From: Deferribacteraceae bacterium UBA6793
Lineage (GTDB): Bacteria; Chrysiogenota; Deferribacteres; Deferribacterales; Geovibrionaceae
Direction: 5' to 3'
Assembly (NCBI GenBank): GCA_002452405.1
Contig: DKFP01000014.1
Location: 62,001 to 126,000, forward strand
Length of the DNA: 64,000 nucleotides
The translations under genes and the position numbers were made by a program. Shown here in pieces: positions 1 to 7,600 of the stretch (within the stretch, counting starts at the first letter, position 1; each line of letters starts with the position of its first letter). The notes beneath the pieces are model-generated. The model was not told the DNA's origin and searched no databases. It saw only the letters and a program-made list of their open reading frames with translations.

Positions 1-1
1 A

Positions 2-130
2 TTCGTGTGTGATACTGACTGGAATTTTTATGAAGACGTTCAGGCGGACATCTTTGACCACCTTACAGCGATAGTGCGTGAATTTGACCTGAGAATTTAT
101 CAGCATATTTCTGATAAAATTAGGGTTTAG
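2..130 (+). CDS. C-terminal fragment, possible MscS-type mechanosensitive channel
   Basis: An open frame enters from the left edge and ends at TAG 128-130, giving the last 42 residues of a protein. The tail reads DTDWNFYEDVQADIFDHL, followed by a helix ending near HISDKIRV. The pattern of a Trp next to an Asn, then an acidic helix with a QADIFDHL segment, resembles the cytoplasmic C-terminal end of MscS/YbdG-like mechanosensitive channels, where a TDW/KQDI pattern is common. That is a weak family guess from one short piece. The next gene starts 52 bases downstream on the same strand. The fragment is partial only because the window cuts it. Confidence 0.45.
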   Translation, partial: FVCDTDWNFYEDVQADIFDHLTAIVREFDLRIYQHISDKIRV

Positions 131-182
131 CTGTTCAGTAGTCCGTGTTTTTTCCGATTTAGTTAGAAATCCGGGGGTTTAT

Positions 183-1949
183 ATGTTTTTTACCAGCAAG
201 TATAAAGTAACGATAGCCAATAAAAACATAGTTCTTGAGGTCAAACACGGTTCAAACCTGTATAAAATCCTGCGCGAGCACGATCTTATCGATAAGATGC
301 TCTGCGACGGCAGCAGCCAGTGCGGAAAATGCAAGGTTAAGATAACCGGTCCCGATGTGAATAAACCCACAAAGAAGGAACGTCTTGTACTTGCGGAAAC
401 AAGCCTTGACGCCGGCATACGCCTGGCTTGCCAGTATTCCGTAAAGTCTGCCATCACTGTTGACACACAGGAGCCCACCAAACGCGAAAATGTTAACCCC
501 GGCATAATCAGTATGAAGATCGTCAAAAAGTCAGGAGAGGTTGAAGAGAACGAGTTCAAACCCTTCCTTAACTCCGACCTCTTTGTAAGCCAGAATGAAA
601 CTTCTGCTTCGGAACCTGTGAAGGTGCCTGAAAACTACGAGCCTGAGCTTATTGTTGACGATTTGATTGACGAACCTCTGGATGAATACGTTGCGGAAGA
701 ACGTGTTTCACATGAAACATTTGCTTCTACACCCCAACCTGAAAAGAATACAGCCCCTGTTGCGGAGGAAGCACCTGAGCAGTCTTTAAAACAGGAAGAC
801 ACAATAAAGATAATATCTCATATAAACGGCAACCTTGTTCAGGACGATTCATACTCTAACGACGGGCTGCTGCTTATACAACTTCCTGACGGCATACAGT
901 ATTATCATTACAGCGCAGGAATCGGAAATATTGCGTCCAAGGGAATGATAAAGACAAATGAGCGGCTTGAAACTTTACTTGAAAAGCAGTTCGTCTCAGA
1001 TTTCATCTATAACAACATAAACATAAAAGACGTTGAGCGTGTAATCATCATGCTGGACGACTGCTATTTTGAAGGCAAAGAGCTTTTTAATCTGGTGATA
1101 TACACATCTATACACATAGGCACATTTCTGATAGAAGTGCTCCAGCCTATGCAGAACCACAGGGACATGGTTCGTTTCATGCGGTTTGTAAACCAGACTC
1201 CCGGTAAGCGCCTGCTTATTCCGCTTGATTCCATGGAAAAGGCATATTTCATGGACGAAGGCAACCTGTTTGAACTGGAATCTACAAACACAGGCTACGA
1301 CGGGCTTCTCTCAATGAGTGAGTTCAACGGTAAAAACCCTGTGATAGGTCTCAGCGACGACCTGCTTGAAACAACCATTAAAGACAACTTTCATCAGCCT
1401 GATTCAATATCGTTCACTGTATTTTTCCACACTGCGGTTATCTTTATGAAGACAGGACTTGCGGACAGAAGGCTGCAACTTCGCGAGAGATCGGACGTTA
1501 TGGATCTGATGCCCCTTGAGATTACGGTTAAACTCGGCAAGCACGACGGGCTCAAGCGCTTTAACATATACCGCAAGCAGGGATGCGATCTTTACATTGA
1601 CCAGAATGCACTGAACAGTCTCAACAGATTCCGCCTCTTTATAAGATCAGTAATAGGTTACGCCGAGAAACGTTTCAGCACCATAGACAACATAGTATTT
1701 TATACTCTCACCGACAGCGCCACGCTTGCTGACGATTTACAGTCTCTGTCTGCTGTCCCGAAAAAATACGAAAAACGCATTAAAACGTTCTCAGGCGATC
1801 CTTCGATATACGCGGTACAGTTTTTTCAGGAGAAGGATATTCAGGTTTATTTCTCAAAAAGATTCGGCACCCACGAGGTTATAAACCTTGACGAGGATGC
1901 CGCATTCATTGATATGCAAAAAGAGTGTGAGCAAAAAATTATTTCCTGA
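183..1949 (+). CDS. 2Fe-2S ferredoxin-domain protein with a degenerate RACo/DUF4445-like C-terminal region
   Basis: The protein has 588 residues. Residues 1-100 form a plant-type 2Fe-2S ferredoxin fold with Cys41, Cys47, Cys50 and Cys83 (C-x5-C-x2-C then RLACQ), the pattern used by reductive activators of corrinoid proteins and related redox proteins. Residues about 110-215 are an acidic, Pro/Glu-rich linker. The rest, about 215-588, is not a family I can name with certainty. Its length, the alternating strand/helix pattern and the C-terminal segment around QNALNSLNRFRLFIRSVIGY resemble the ASKHA-type DUF4445 half of RACo, but the glycine-rich phosphate loops are not evident. If so, it would be an ATP-site-degenerate relative. 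The start is ATG 183 after GGGGG. The 3' end overlaps the convergent receiver gene by 11 bases. A parS-like sequence lies inside the linker coding region. Confidence 0.6.
   Translation: MFFTSKYKVTIANKNIVLEVKHGSNLYKILREHDLIDKMLCDGSSQCGKCKVKITGPDVNKPTKKERLVLAETSLDAGIRLACQYSVKSAITVDTQEPTKRENVNPGIISMKIVKKSGEVEENEFKPFLNSDLFVSQNETSASEPVKVPENYEPELIVDDLIDEPLDEYVAEERVSHETFASTPQPEKNTAPVAEEAPEQSLKQEDTIKIISHINGNLVQDDSYSNDGLLLIQLPDGIQYYHYSAGIGNIASKGMIKTNERLETLLEKQFVSDFIYNNINIKDVERVIIMLDDCYFEGKELFNLVIYTSIHIGTFLIEVLQPMQNHRDMVRFMRFVNQTPGKRLLIPLDSMEKAYFMDEGNLFELESTNTGYDGLLSMSEFNGKNPVIGLSDDLLETTIKDNFHQPDSISFTVFFHTAVIFMKTGLADRRLQLRERSDVMDLMPLEITVKLGKHDGLKRFNIYRKQGCDLYIDQNALNSLNRFRLFIRSVIGYAEKRFSTIDNIVFYTLTDSATLADDLQSLSAVPKKYEKRIKTFSGDPSIYAVQFFQEKDIQVYFSKRFGTHEVINLDEDAAFIDMQKECEQKIIS
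704..719. promoter_or_regulatory. parS-like ParB site (one mismatch)
   Basis: TGTTTCACATGAAACA differs from the perfect parS palindrome at 12211 only at the ninth base (A for G), which turns the CACGTG centre into CACATG. It lies inside the coding region of the 2Fe-2S protein, encoding VSHET across the linker. ParB binding at a single-mismatch site is plausible but not shown. Confidence 0.5.
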
Positions 1950-2304
1950 AGAGCTCACAGATTGCCGCGTCAAGATCTGCGGCGCGTACAGGTTTGTTAA
2001 GGTATATGCAGGCTCCCAGATTTTCCGAATCCTTAAAGGATTTGTATGAGCCGAAGGCTGTGATAACTATCACCTTCGCATTGATGCCTCTCTCCTGCAT
2101 TTTTTCCATAAACTCAAGTCCGTTGAGTTTGGGCATACGCAGGTCAGTCACAATGAGGTCATAGCTCCCTTTTTCAGCTTTGAACAGCCCGTCCAGACCA
2201 TCCACAGCCATATCAACCTCATAGCCGCCCATTTTAAGTATCTCGGAATATCCGAGTCTGGTATGTTCTTCGTCGTCAACAACAAGGATTTTCAGATTTT
2301 CCAT
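1939..2304 (-). CDS. Stand-alone CheY-like receiver
   Basis: The protein has 121 residues and is one receiver domain with no output domain. The acidic pair is Asp10-Asp11 (VVDDEE), the phospho-acceptor is Asp54 (IVTDLRMPKLNG), the switch threonine is in VITAFGS, and the conserved lysine is in YLNKPV, so it should be phosphorylatable. Its start codon shares one base with the stop codon of the upstream tandem-Hfq gene (TAATG at 2304), so the two are very probably translationally coupled. No dedicated kinase lies beside it; the nearest histidine kinase is at 19.6 kb. It could act as a phosphate shuttle or by binding a partner, with the Hfq-like protein as the obvious candidate. That partnership is inferred from context only. 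Confidence 0.85.
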   Translation of the reverse strand: MENLKILVVDDEEHTRLGYSEILKMGGYEVDMAVDGLDGLFKAEKGSYDLIVTDLRMPKLNGLEFMEKMQERGINAKVIVITAFGSYKSFKDSENLGACIYLNKPVRAADLDAAICELFRK

Positions 2305-2828
2305 TATCTCTCGCCGTCATATTTAATAATTTCCCCTGTCTGATAGATGGGGTATATGGTCGAAATCGTGTTTTTATAAACGAGCTGCTGGCGACCTTCA
2401 AAAGATGTCAGCAGGGTATAATTATCGAAACCTATGAGGCTTCCGCGTATTTTAACGCCGTTAATAAGGAAGCTGACAATAGGCGAACGGGATTTACGCA
2501 CTTCGTTCAGAAAGATATCCTGCATTGGCGGACGGGTATGTTTCGGATGTCTGCCCTGATGTGCGCTGTAATATATTTTAGATATAAAGTCTATATCCAC
2601 AACGGTCTTTGCAGCGGCAACTGTCGCGATGTCGTTTTTTGAAAGCAGAATCTTAATTTCGGCATCGTCCAGAAGGATATGATACGGATCGAAATCCATA
2701 ACCCTGCCTCTGAATCTTTCCTTGTTCTTCATTATAAACATGAGCGGTATCTTGCGCGTTCTGGCATTATGCATAAACACAAATTCTATCTGCGCATGGA
2801 ACGACGCTCCCGAAGCGGAATTATCCAT
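2304..2828 (-). CDS. Tandem-Hfq (two Sm-like domains) RNA-binding protein
   Basis: The protein has 174 residues and two Hfq-like repeats. The C-terminal repeat, about residues 101-163, is a clear Hfq: PMQDIFLNEVRKSRSP, then FLINGVKIRGSLIGFD, then LVYKNTISTIYP, matching the Sm1 and Sm2 motifs, with YKN in place of the usual YKH. The N-terminal repeat, about residues 13-75, is more diverged (FVFMHNARTRKIPLMF, RFRGRVMDFDPYHILL, LLSKNDIATV) but keeps the same order of strands. Basic rim residues are present in both (RTRK and RKSR). Normal Hfq is 70-110 residues with one domain. The start is ATG 2828, supported by GGGGAG six bases upstream. The gene heads a two-gene unit with the downstream receiver. 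It probably binds RNA; whether it pairs sRNAs like Hfq is unknown. Confidence 0.85.
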   Translation of the reverse strand: MDNSASGASFHAQIEFVFMHNARTRKIPLMFIMKNKERFRGRVMDFDPYHILLDDAEIKILLSKNDIATVAAAKTVVDIDFISKIYYSAHQGRHPKHTRPPMQDIFLNEVRKSRSPIVSFLINGVKIRGSLIGFDNYTLLTSFEGRQQLVYKNTISTIYPIYQTGEIIKYDGER

Positions 2829-2859
2829 GAAACTCTCCCCTTTTATTGTATCTTAGCAG

Positions 2860-2887
2860 ATTATAAATTGTTTATCCGTGTTTACAA
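2860..2887 (-). promoter_or_regulatory. Candidate sigma-70 promoter for the tandem-Hfq/receiver unit
   Basis: Read on the minus strand, TTGTAA (2887-2882), a 16-base spacer and a perfect TATAAT (2865-2860) lie 32-59 bases upstream of the Hfq-like start. The -10 is ideal and the -35 has two departures from consensus. Confidence 0.5.
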
Positions 2888-3023
2888 GTTTTAATTTAAT
2901 CCACAATGTTTATTTATGAAAATTATGCGTTTATTTTTTATGTTAATCCGGTTGAAAGTCACTGTCATGTTTTCAACATTTCTGTACAAGCAAAAATCCT
3001 TGACAAATTTGGCGTAAATCGCT

Positions 3024-3051
3024 TGTCAACAATTTCCAAATAGCTTATTAT
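3024..3051 (+). promoter_or_regulatory. Candidate promoter for dnaN
   Basis: TTGTCA (3024-3029), a 16-base spacer and TATTAT (3046-3051) lie about 45 bases before the dnaN start. A second hexamer, TTGACA, occurs at 3000-3005, but no good -10 stands at the right distance from it. The surrounding 2829-3095 stretch is AT-rich and carries two weak DnaA-box-like words. Confidence 0.4.
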
Positions 3052-3095
3052 TACTACGACTAAATAAAAAAAATATAAGAATAAGAGGAATGAGT

Positions 3096-4202
3096 ATGCG
3101 TTTTAAGGCGGTTAAAGATGAAATATATCCTTTCATCCAATATGCTAATAACTTTACAAGCCCAAAAAACCTTAATACTATTCTGCAAAACATATACATC
3201 GAAGCAGAAGCCGATGGCGTAACTCTTCGGGCAACCGATATGCAGGTAGGATTTTCCGGCAAACTCGATGTCAGCGTTGAATCAACAGGCATAGCCACTG
3301 TATCCGGCAAAAAGCTCCTTGATATCGTTAAAGAGATCCCTGACGGCTCTGTTATCGATTTCTTTTTCGACGGCTCTAAGATAAATATCAGTGCCGGACG
3401 CTCAAACTTCAAGCTCTCAACCATAAGCCACGAAATCTTCCCGACAATGGCAGAGATAACTCCGGAATACAGCCTTAAAATTAAAAGTGCCCTGCTTCTG
3501 GATCTGATAAAAAAAACCAGCTTCTGTATATCAACCGATGCATCAAAAATAGAATATACAGGCGCACACCTTGCGGTTTACGGAAATAAACTCGAAGTAT
3601 CCGCAGCGGACTTTCAGAGAATAGCCACAAGCAGCATTACTTTCGACGATGAATATGCAAATGAATTTATTATCAATATTCCCAGAAAAACAGTAGTTGA
3701 GCTTATAAAAATTCTTGAACATGACGAATACGTTGAAATAGATACCGATAGGAAACAGATAATATTTAAAATAGGAACAATTCAGATATATTCAAAACTC
3801 ATAGAAAAATATATCAAGAGCATAACAAAACTGTTCTCAAACGAATTTCCTCTTGAGGCAAGACTGAAACGTTCCGAGTTTCTGGATGTTATCAAACGCG
3901 TTTCAGCAATCACAAGCGAAATAACACACGGAGTCGTTCTCTCTTTTAAAGACGACAGCCTCACACTTTACAGCCTTGAGACAGAATATGGCGCCGGTAA
4001 CGAAACAATTGAGGACTACGAATATAAAGGCGCCCCCATAGACATTATTTTCAACTCAAAGCACATGGTGGAAATGATAAATAACATAGACACCGATTAC
4101 TTTATCCTGAAAATGATTGCGGACAGAAACCCCGCAGTTCTGCTTCCTGATACCGGTGAATATAAATATCTTGTGGTTCCGATCTCCATTAACAGGTTCT
4201 GA
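3096..4202 (+). CDS. dnaN: DNA polymerase III beta subunit (sliding clamp)
   Basis: The protein has 368 residues, normal for the bacterial beta clamp, which forms the ring that holds polymerase III on DNA. The usual three-domain clamp layout is visible: an N-terminal MRFKAVKDEIYPFIQ start, the middle RATDMQVGF and SGRSNFKLSTI-type segments, and a C-terminal end with MVEMINNID and a final VVPISINRF. An in-frame ATG also exists at 3090, but the ribosome site AAGAGGA (3083-3089) abuts it and stands at correct spacing for ATG 3096, whose product begins MRFKA as clamps usually do. It is the first gene of a long run, and its TGA overlaps the recF ATG by one base. dnaA, usually upstream, is absent here. 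Confidence 0.95.
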   Translation: MRFKAVKDEIYPFIQYANNFTSPKNLNTILQNIYIEAEADGVTLRATDMQVGFSGKLDVSVESTGIATVSGKKLLDIVKEIPDGSVIDFFFDGSKINISAGRSNFKLSTISHEIFPTMAEITPEYSLKIKSALLLDLIKKTSFCISTDASKIEYTGAHLAVYGNKLEVSAADFQRIATSSITFDDEYANEFIINIPRKTVVELIKILEHDEYVEIDTDRKQIIFKIGTIQIYSKLIEKYIKSITKLFSNEFPLEARLKRSEFLDVIKRVSAITSEITHGVVLSFKDDSLTLYSLETEYGAGNETIEDYEYKGAPIDIIFNSKHMVEMINNIDTDYFILKMIADRNPAVLLPDTGEYKYLVVPISINRF

Positions 4203-5233
4203 TGTACACACGACGGGTCAGACTCGTTAATTTCAGAAACCACATTGACTCCGTTTACGATTTTCAGAAATATAACTACATTCAGGGCGACAACGGCAGC
4301 GGTAAAACCTCTGTCCTTGAAGCCCTTTATATTTTATTCAATCTAAAGAGCTTCAGACCTCAGTCTGTAAACCGCGCAATTACATTTCAAATGCCTTTCT
4401 GCGAAATATCTGCTAAATGCGATGACTGCGGATATGAAAAGACTTTCAGATATCGTTACGACACAAAAGCAGACCTCAGAGACGAAAACGGAAAAATAAC
4501 AAATAAGACAGCATATCTGATGCAGCATCCTGTAATCTGCTATTCTCCTGAATACCGTCAGATTGTTTCTGACGATCAGGAGGACAGACGCAGATTTGTC
4601 GACAGAATTGCTTTTCAGATTGATATTTCTCATTTTGACAGCCTGACAGAGCTGAAACATCTGAATGCTATGAAATCAGCCGAACTGAAAAAAGAGAACT
4701 CCGACAGGATATACCTTGACGCTCTGAACGAAAAAATAGTCTCTGCTTCAAAAAAAATCACCGGGGCAAGGCAGTGTGCCGTTGCACAGATTAACGAGCA
4801 TCTCAGGGGCTATTATTCCCTTCTGAAAGATAATGACGGTTTTATTCTTGATCTGAGGACAAACAGTTTCCGTACAGAGATACTTTCAAAGGAATTTGAA
4901 GATAAAAGGCTTGTCTATGGCGCGTCAAGAGACAAATTGTACTGTCTTTCCGATGGCAGAATCTATGACAGGTTTTCATCATTCGGTCAAAAGAAGACCT
5001 TTGTTCTGCTAAGCCTCGCTGCGGGGCTTAAAGTGCTTGAAGAAAATGGCAGAAATGGTATAATAACCTTTCTGGACGACTTCGAAGCGGGACTCGACGA
5101 AAACCGCATCAGGAAAGTGTTTGAGATGTTTTCGTCCAGCTCTCAGATTTTTGTTACCGGGGTAAAAAATCACTACTTTTCTGACTTACATTCAATAAGG
5201 ATACAGGTGAAAAATGACGAACACTCCCAATAA
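4202..5233 (+). CDS. recF: DNA replication and repair protein RecF
   Basis: The protein has 343 residues. It is an SMC-like ATPase that loads RecA at gaps together with RecO and RecR. The Walker A motif GDNGSGKT lies at residues 29-36, after the typical VRLVNFRNH opening. The signature region is FSSFGQKKTFVLLSL, shorter than the usual SQGQ form, and the Walker B region is ITFLDDFEAGLDENR. The product is slightly short for RecF (about 360). It overlaps dnaN by one base and gyrB by 20 bases, so dnaN-recF-gyrB are surely co-transcribed. Confidence 0.95.
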   Translation: MYTRRVRLVNFRNHIDSVYDFQKYNYIQGDNGSGKTSVLEALYILFNLKSFRPQSVNRAITFQMPFCEISAKCDDCGYEKTFRYRYDTKADLRDENGKITNKTAYLMQHPVICYSPEYRQIVSDDQEDRRRFVDRIAFQIDISHFDSLTELKHLNAMKSAELKKENSDRIYLDALNEKIVSASKKITGARQCAVAQINEHLRGYYSLLKDNDGFILDLRTNSFRTEILSKEFEDKRLVYGASRDKLYCLSDGRIYDRFSSFGQKKTFVLLSLAAGLKVLEENGRNGIITFLDDFEAGLDENRIRKVFEMFSSSSQIFVTGVKNHYFSDLHSIRIQVKNDEHSQ

Positions 5234-7592
5234 TTACAGTGAAGACAGTATCCGGGTGCTCGAAGGGCTTGAAGCGGTACGCCAACGCCCTGGTATGTAC
5301 ATCGGGTCAGTCGGTTCAAGGGGTCTGCACCACCTTGTTTACGAGGTAATTGACAACTCCATTGACGAGGCTTCCGCCGGATACTGCAGTAACATCAACG
5401 TAATTATCCACATAGACGGCTCTGTTACGGTTGAAGATGACGGAAGGGGTATCCCTGTCGGTATGCACCCCACAGCCGGCAAACCCACAGTTGAGGTTGT
5501 TATGACCGTTCTGCACGCAGGCGGTAAGTTTGACAGCGGCTCATACTTTGCATCCGGCGGTCTACACGGCGTCGGTGTTTCAGTGGTAAACGCACTCAGT
5601 GAATTTCTGGAGGTTACTGTCCGCAGAGAAGGCGGTGTGTACTATCAGAAATATGAACGTGGTAAACCTGTTACAGAGTTCAAGCGTGTGGGTGACACTG
5701 ATAAAAACGGTACTAAGATAACTTTTAAACCTGACGCTCAGATATTTGAAACTCTGGATTTCTCTTATGAAACACTTTCAAGAAGGCTCAGAGAACTCGC
5801 TTTCCTTAACAGCGGTCTGCGTATTAAGATAAGCGACGAACGTTTCGACAACACAGATGAATACCACGCTGAAGGCGGTATAGTAAGTTATATCAAATTC
5901 CTGAATAAAACCAAAACGCTTATCCTGGACGAACCTATTTACTACTGTGAAATGACCGACGACAGGATACAGGTCGAGTTTGCTATTCTTTATAACGACA
6001 GCTATGTCGAGACCCTCTACTCATATGTCAACAATATCCACACTGAGGAGGGAGGTACCCACGAGGCTGGCTTTAAGGCAGCTTATACAAAAGTTTTCAA
6101 CAACTTTGTCAACAAATATAACCTTATAAAAGAGAAGCTCACACTCACCGGTGATGACGTTCGTGAAGGTATGTCTGCGATCATCTCCGTTCGTCTTAAC
6201 GAACCTGTTTTCGAAGGTCAGACAAAAACGAAACTCGGTTCAAGTTCTGCGCGAAACGCTGTTGAATCGATTATGAGCAGGTTTCTTGTGGATTTCTTTG
6301 AAGAGAATCCTACTATCGTTAAAAAAATACTCGATAAAGCATTGCAGGCATACAGAGCAAGAGAAGCTGCACGTAAGGCAAAGGAGCTTACCAGACGTAA
6401 GAACGTTCTGGAAATTTCCACGCTCCCCGGTAAACTTGCAGACTGCCAGGAGAAAGACCCTGCCAACTCTGAACTTTTCATTGTCGAGGGCGATTCTGCG
6501 GGCGGCTCCGCAAAGCAGTGCCGCGACAGACGTACACAGGCTATTTTGCCACTTAAAGGTAAAATCCTTAACGTTGAAAAGGCACGTTTTGATAAACTGC
6601 TTTCAAGCGCTGAGATAAGAACACTTATCACTGCGCTGGGAACCAGCATCGGCGATAAAGATTTTAATATTGAAAAACTGAGATATCACAAAATAATTAT
6701 CATGACCGATGCCGACGTTGACGGTGCGCACATATCCACACTGCTTATGACATTTTTCTTCCGCCATATGCGTATGATAATAGACCGCGGATATCTCTAT
6801 CTTGCGGCACCCCCTCTTTATAAAGTTAAAAAGGGTAAATCTGAAAGATATATACAGAATGAGGACGAGATGGAGGACTACCTGCTCGACCTTGGTCTGG
6901 AAGATGTCGAGATCCACGGCGTTAACCGTAACAGATATAAAGAACTTCTGATAAACCTTATAAAAGTGAACCGTATGGTCACGAAATATGAGAAAAAAGG
7001 TTTCGGCAGAAGGCTTGTAAAAGCGCTTGCAACTTATGAAGGGCTTGATTTTTCAAGACTTGAAGAAGAGACTTTTGTAAGAGATATGTACGCCGCTCTT
7101 GAAAACAACGGCTGTCTGAAAAATTATATTAAAACCGATATCGGATTTAACCCTGAGTTCGGCAGATATAATATCACTCTTGAAAGCAACTCCAAGACTA
7201 TGGCAATAAACACCGATCTGCTTTCCACTCCGGAGTTCAGAGAACTGCGCAGGCTTGGTAATTTCCTGAAAGAGATCGGCGACGCTCCTTACAAGATTAA
7301 GGTTGGCGAAGAGATAATGAATTTCGAAACTCTTACAGAGTTTGTCGGGTTCATAGAAGCACGCGGAAAAAAAGGTCTGAATATACAGCGATACAAAGGT
7401 CTCGGTGAGATGAACCCTGAACAGCTCTGGGAAACAACCGTTGACCCTGAAAGACGTACGCTTTATCAGGTGCGCATAGAGGACGCTGAGGTTGCAAGTG
7501 AGCTTTTCACCCTGCTTATGGGTGATGTCGTTGCTCCCCGCCGCGAGTTTATTGAAAACAACGCTCTGAACGTTAGAAATCTGGATGTCTAG
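5214..7592 (+). CDS. gyrB: DNA gyrase subunit B
   Basis: The protein has 792 residues. It is the ATPase subunit of DNA gyrase, which introduces negative supercoils. The GHKL ATPase region has EVIDNSIDEASAG, DDGRGIPVG and GGLHGVGVSVVNALS. The TOPRIM domain has EGDSAGGSAKQ near residue 425 and MTDADVDGAHI near residue 497. An insert of about 150-170 residues follows before QRYKGLGEMNPEQLW, so this is the long form found in proteobacteria and related phyla, not the roughly 640-residue form of Gram-positives. It starts inside the recF 3' end, and gyrA follows after 8 bases. Confidence 0.98.
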   Translation: MTNTPNNYSEDSIRVLEGLEAVRQRPGMYIGSVGSRGLHHLVYEVIDNSIDEASAGYCSNINVIIHIDGSVTVEDDGRGIPVGMHPTAGKPTVEVVMTVLHAGGKFDSGSYFASGGLHGVGVSVVNALSEFLEVTVRREGGVYYQKYERGKPVTEFKRVGDTDKNGTKITFKPDAQIFETLDFSYETLSRRLRELAFLNSGLRIKISDERFDNTDEYHAEGGIVSYIKFLNKTKTLILDEPIYYCEMTDDRIQVEFAILYNDSYVETLYSYVNNIHTEEGGTHEAGFKAAYTKVFNNFVNKYNLIKEKLTLTGDDVREGMSAIISVRLNEPVFEGQTKTKLGSSSARNAVESIMSRFLVDFFEENPTIVKKILDKALQAYRAREAARKAKELTRRKNVLEISTLPGKLADCQEKDPANSELFIVEGDSAGGSAKQCRDRRTQAILPLKGKILNVEKARFDKLLSSAEIRTLITALGTSIGDKDFNIEKLRYHKIIIMTDADVDGAHISTLLMTFFFRHMRMIIDRGYLYLAAPPLYKVKKGKSERYIQNEDEMEDYLLDLGLEDVEIHGVNRNRYKELLINLIKVNRMVTKYEKKGFGRRLVKALATYEGLDFSRLEEETFVRDMYAALENNGCLKNYIKTDIGFNPEFGRYNITLESNSKTMAINTDLLSTPEFRELRRLGNFLKEIGDAPYKIKVGEEIMNFETLTEFVGFIEARGKKGLNIQRYKGLGEMNPEQLWETTVDPERRTLYQVRIEDAEVASELFTLLMGDVVAPRREFIENNALNVRNLDV

Positions 7593-7600
7593 GTGTATTA

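Noticed and set aside
3008..3026. Sigma-54-like TTGGC...GCTTG word before dnaN
   Set aside because: The GG and GC elements are not at the required distance.
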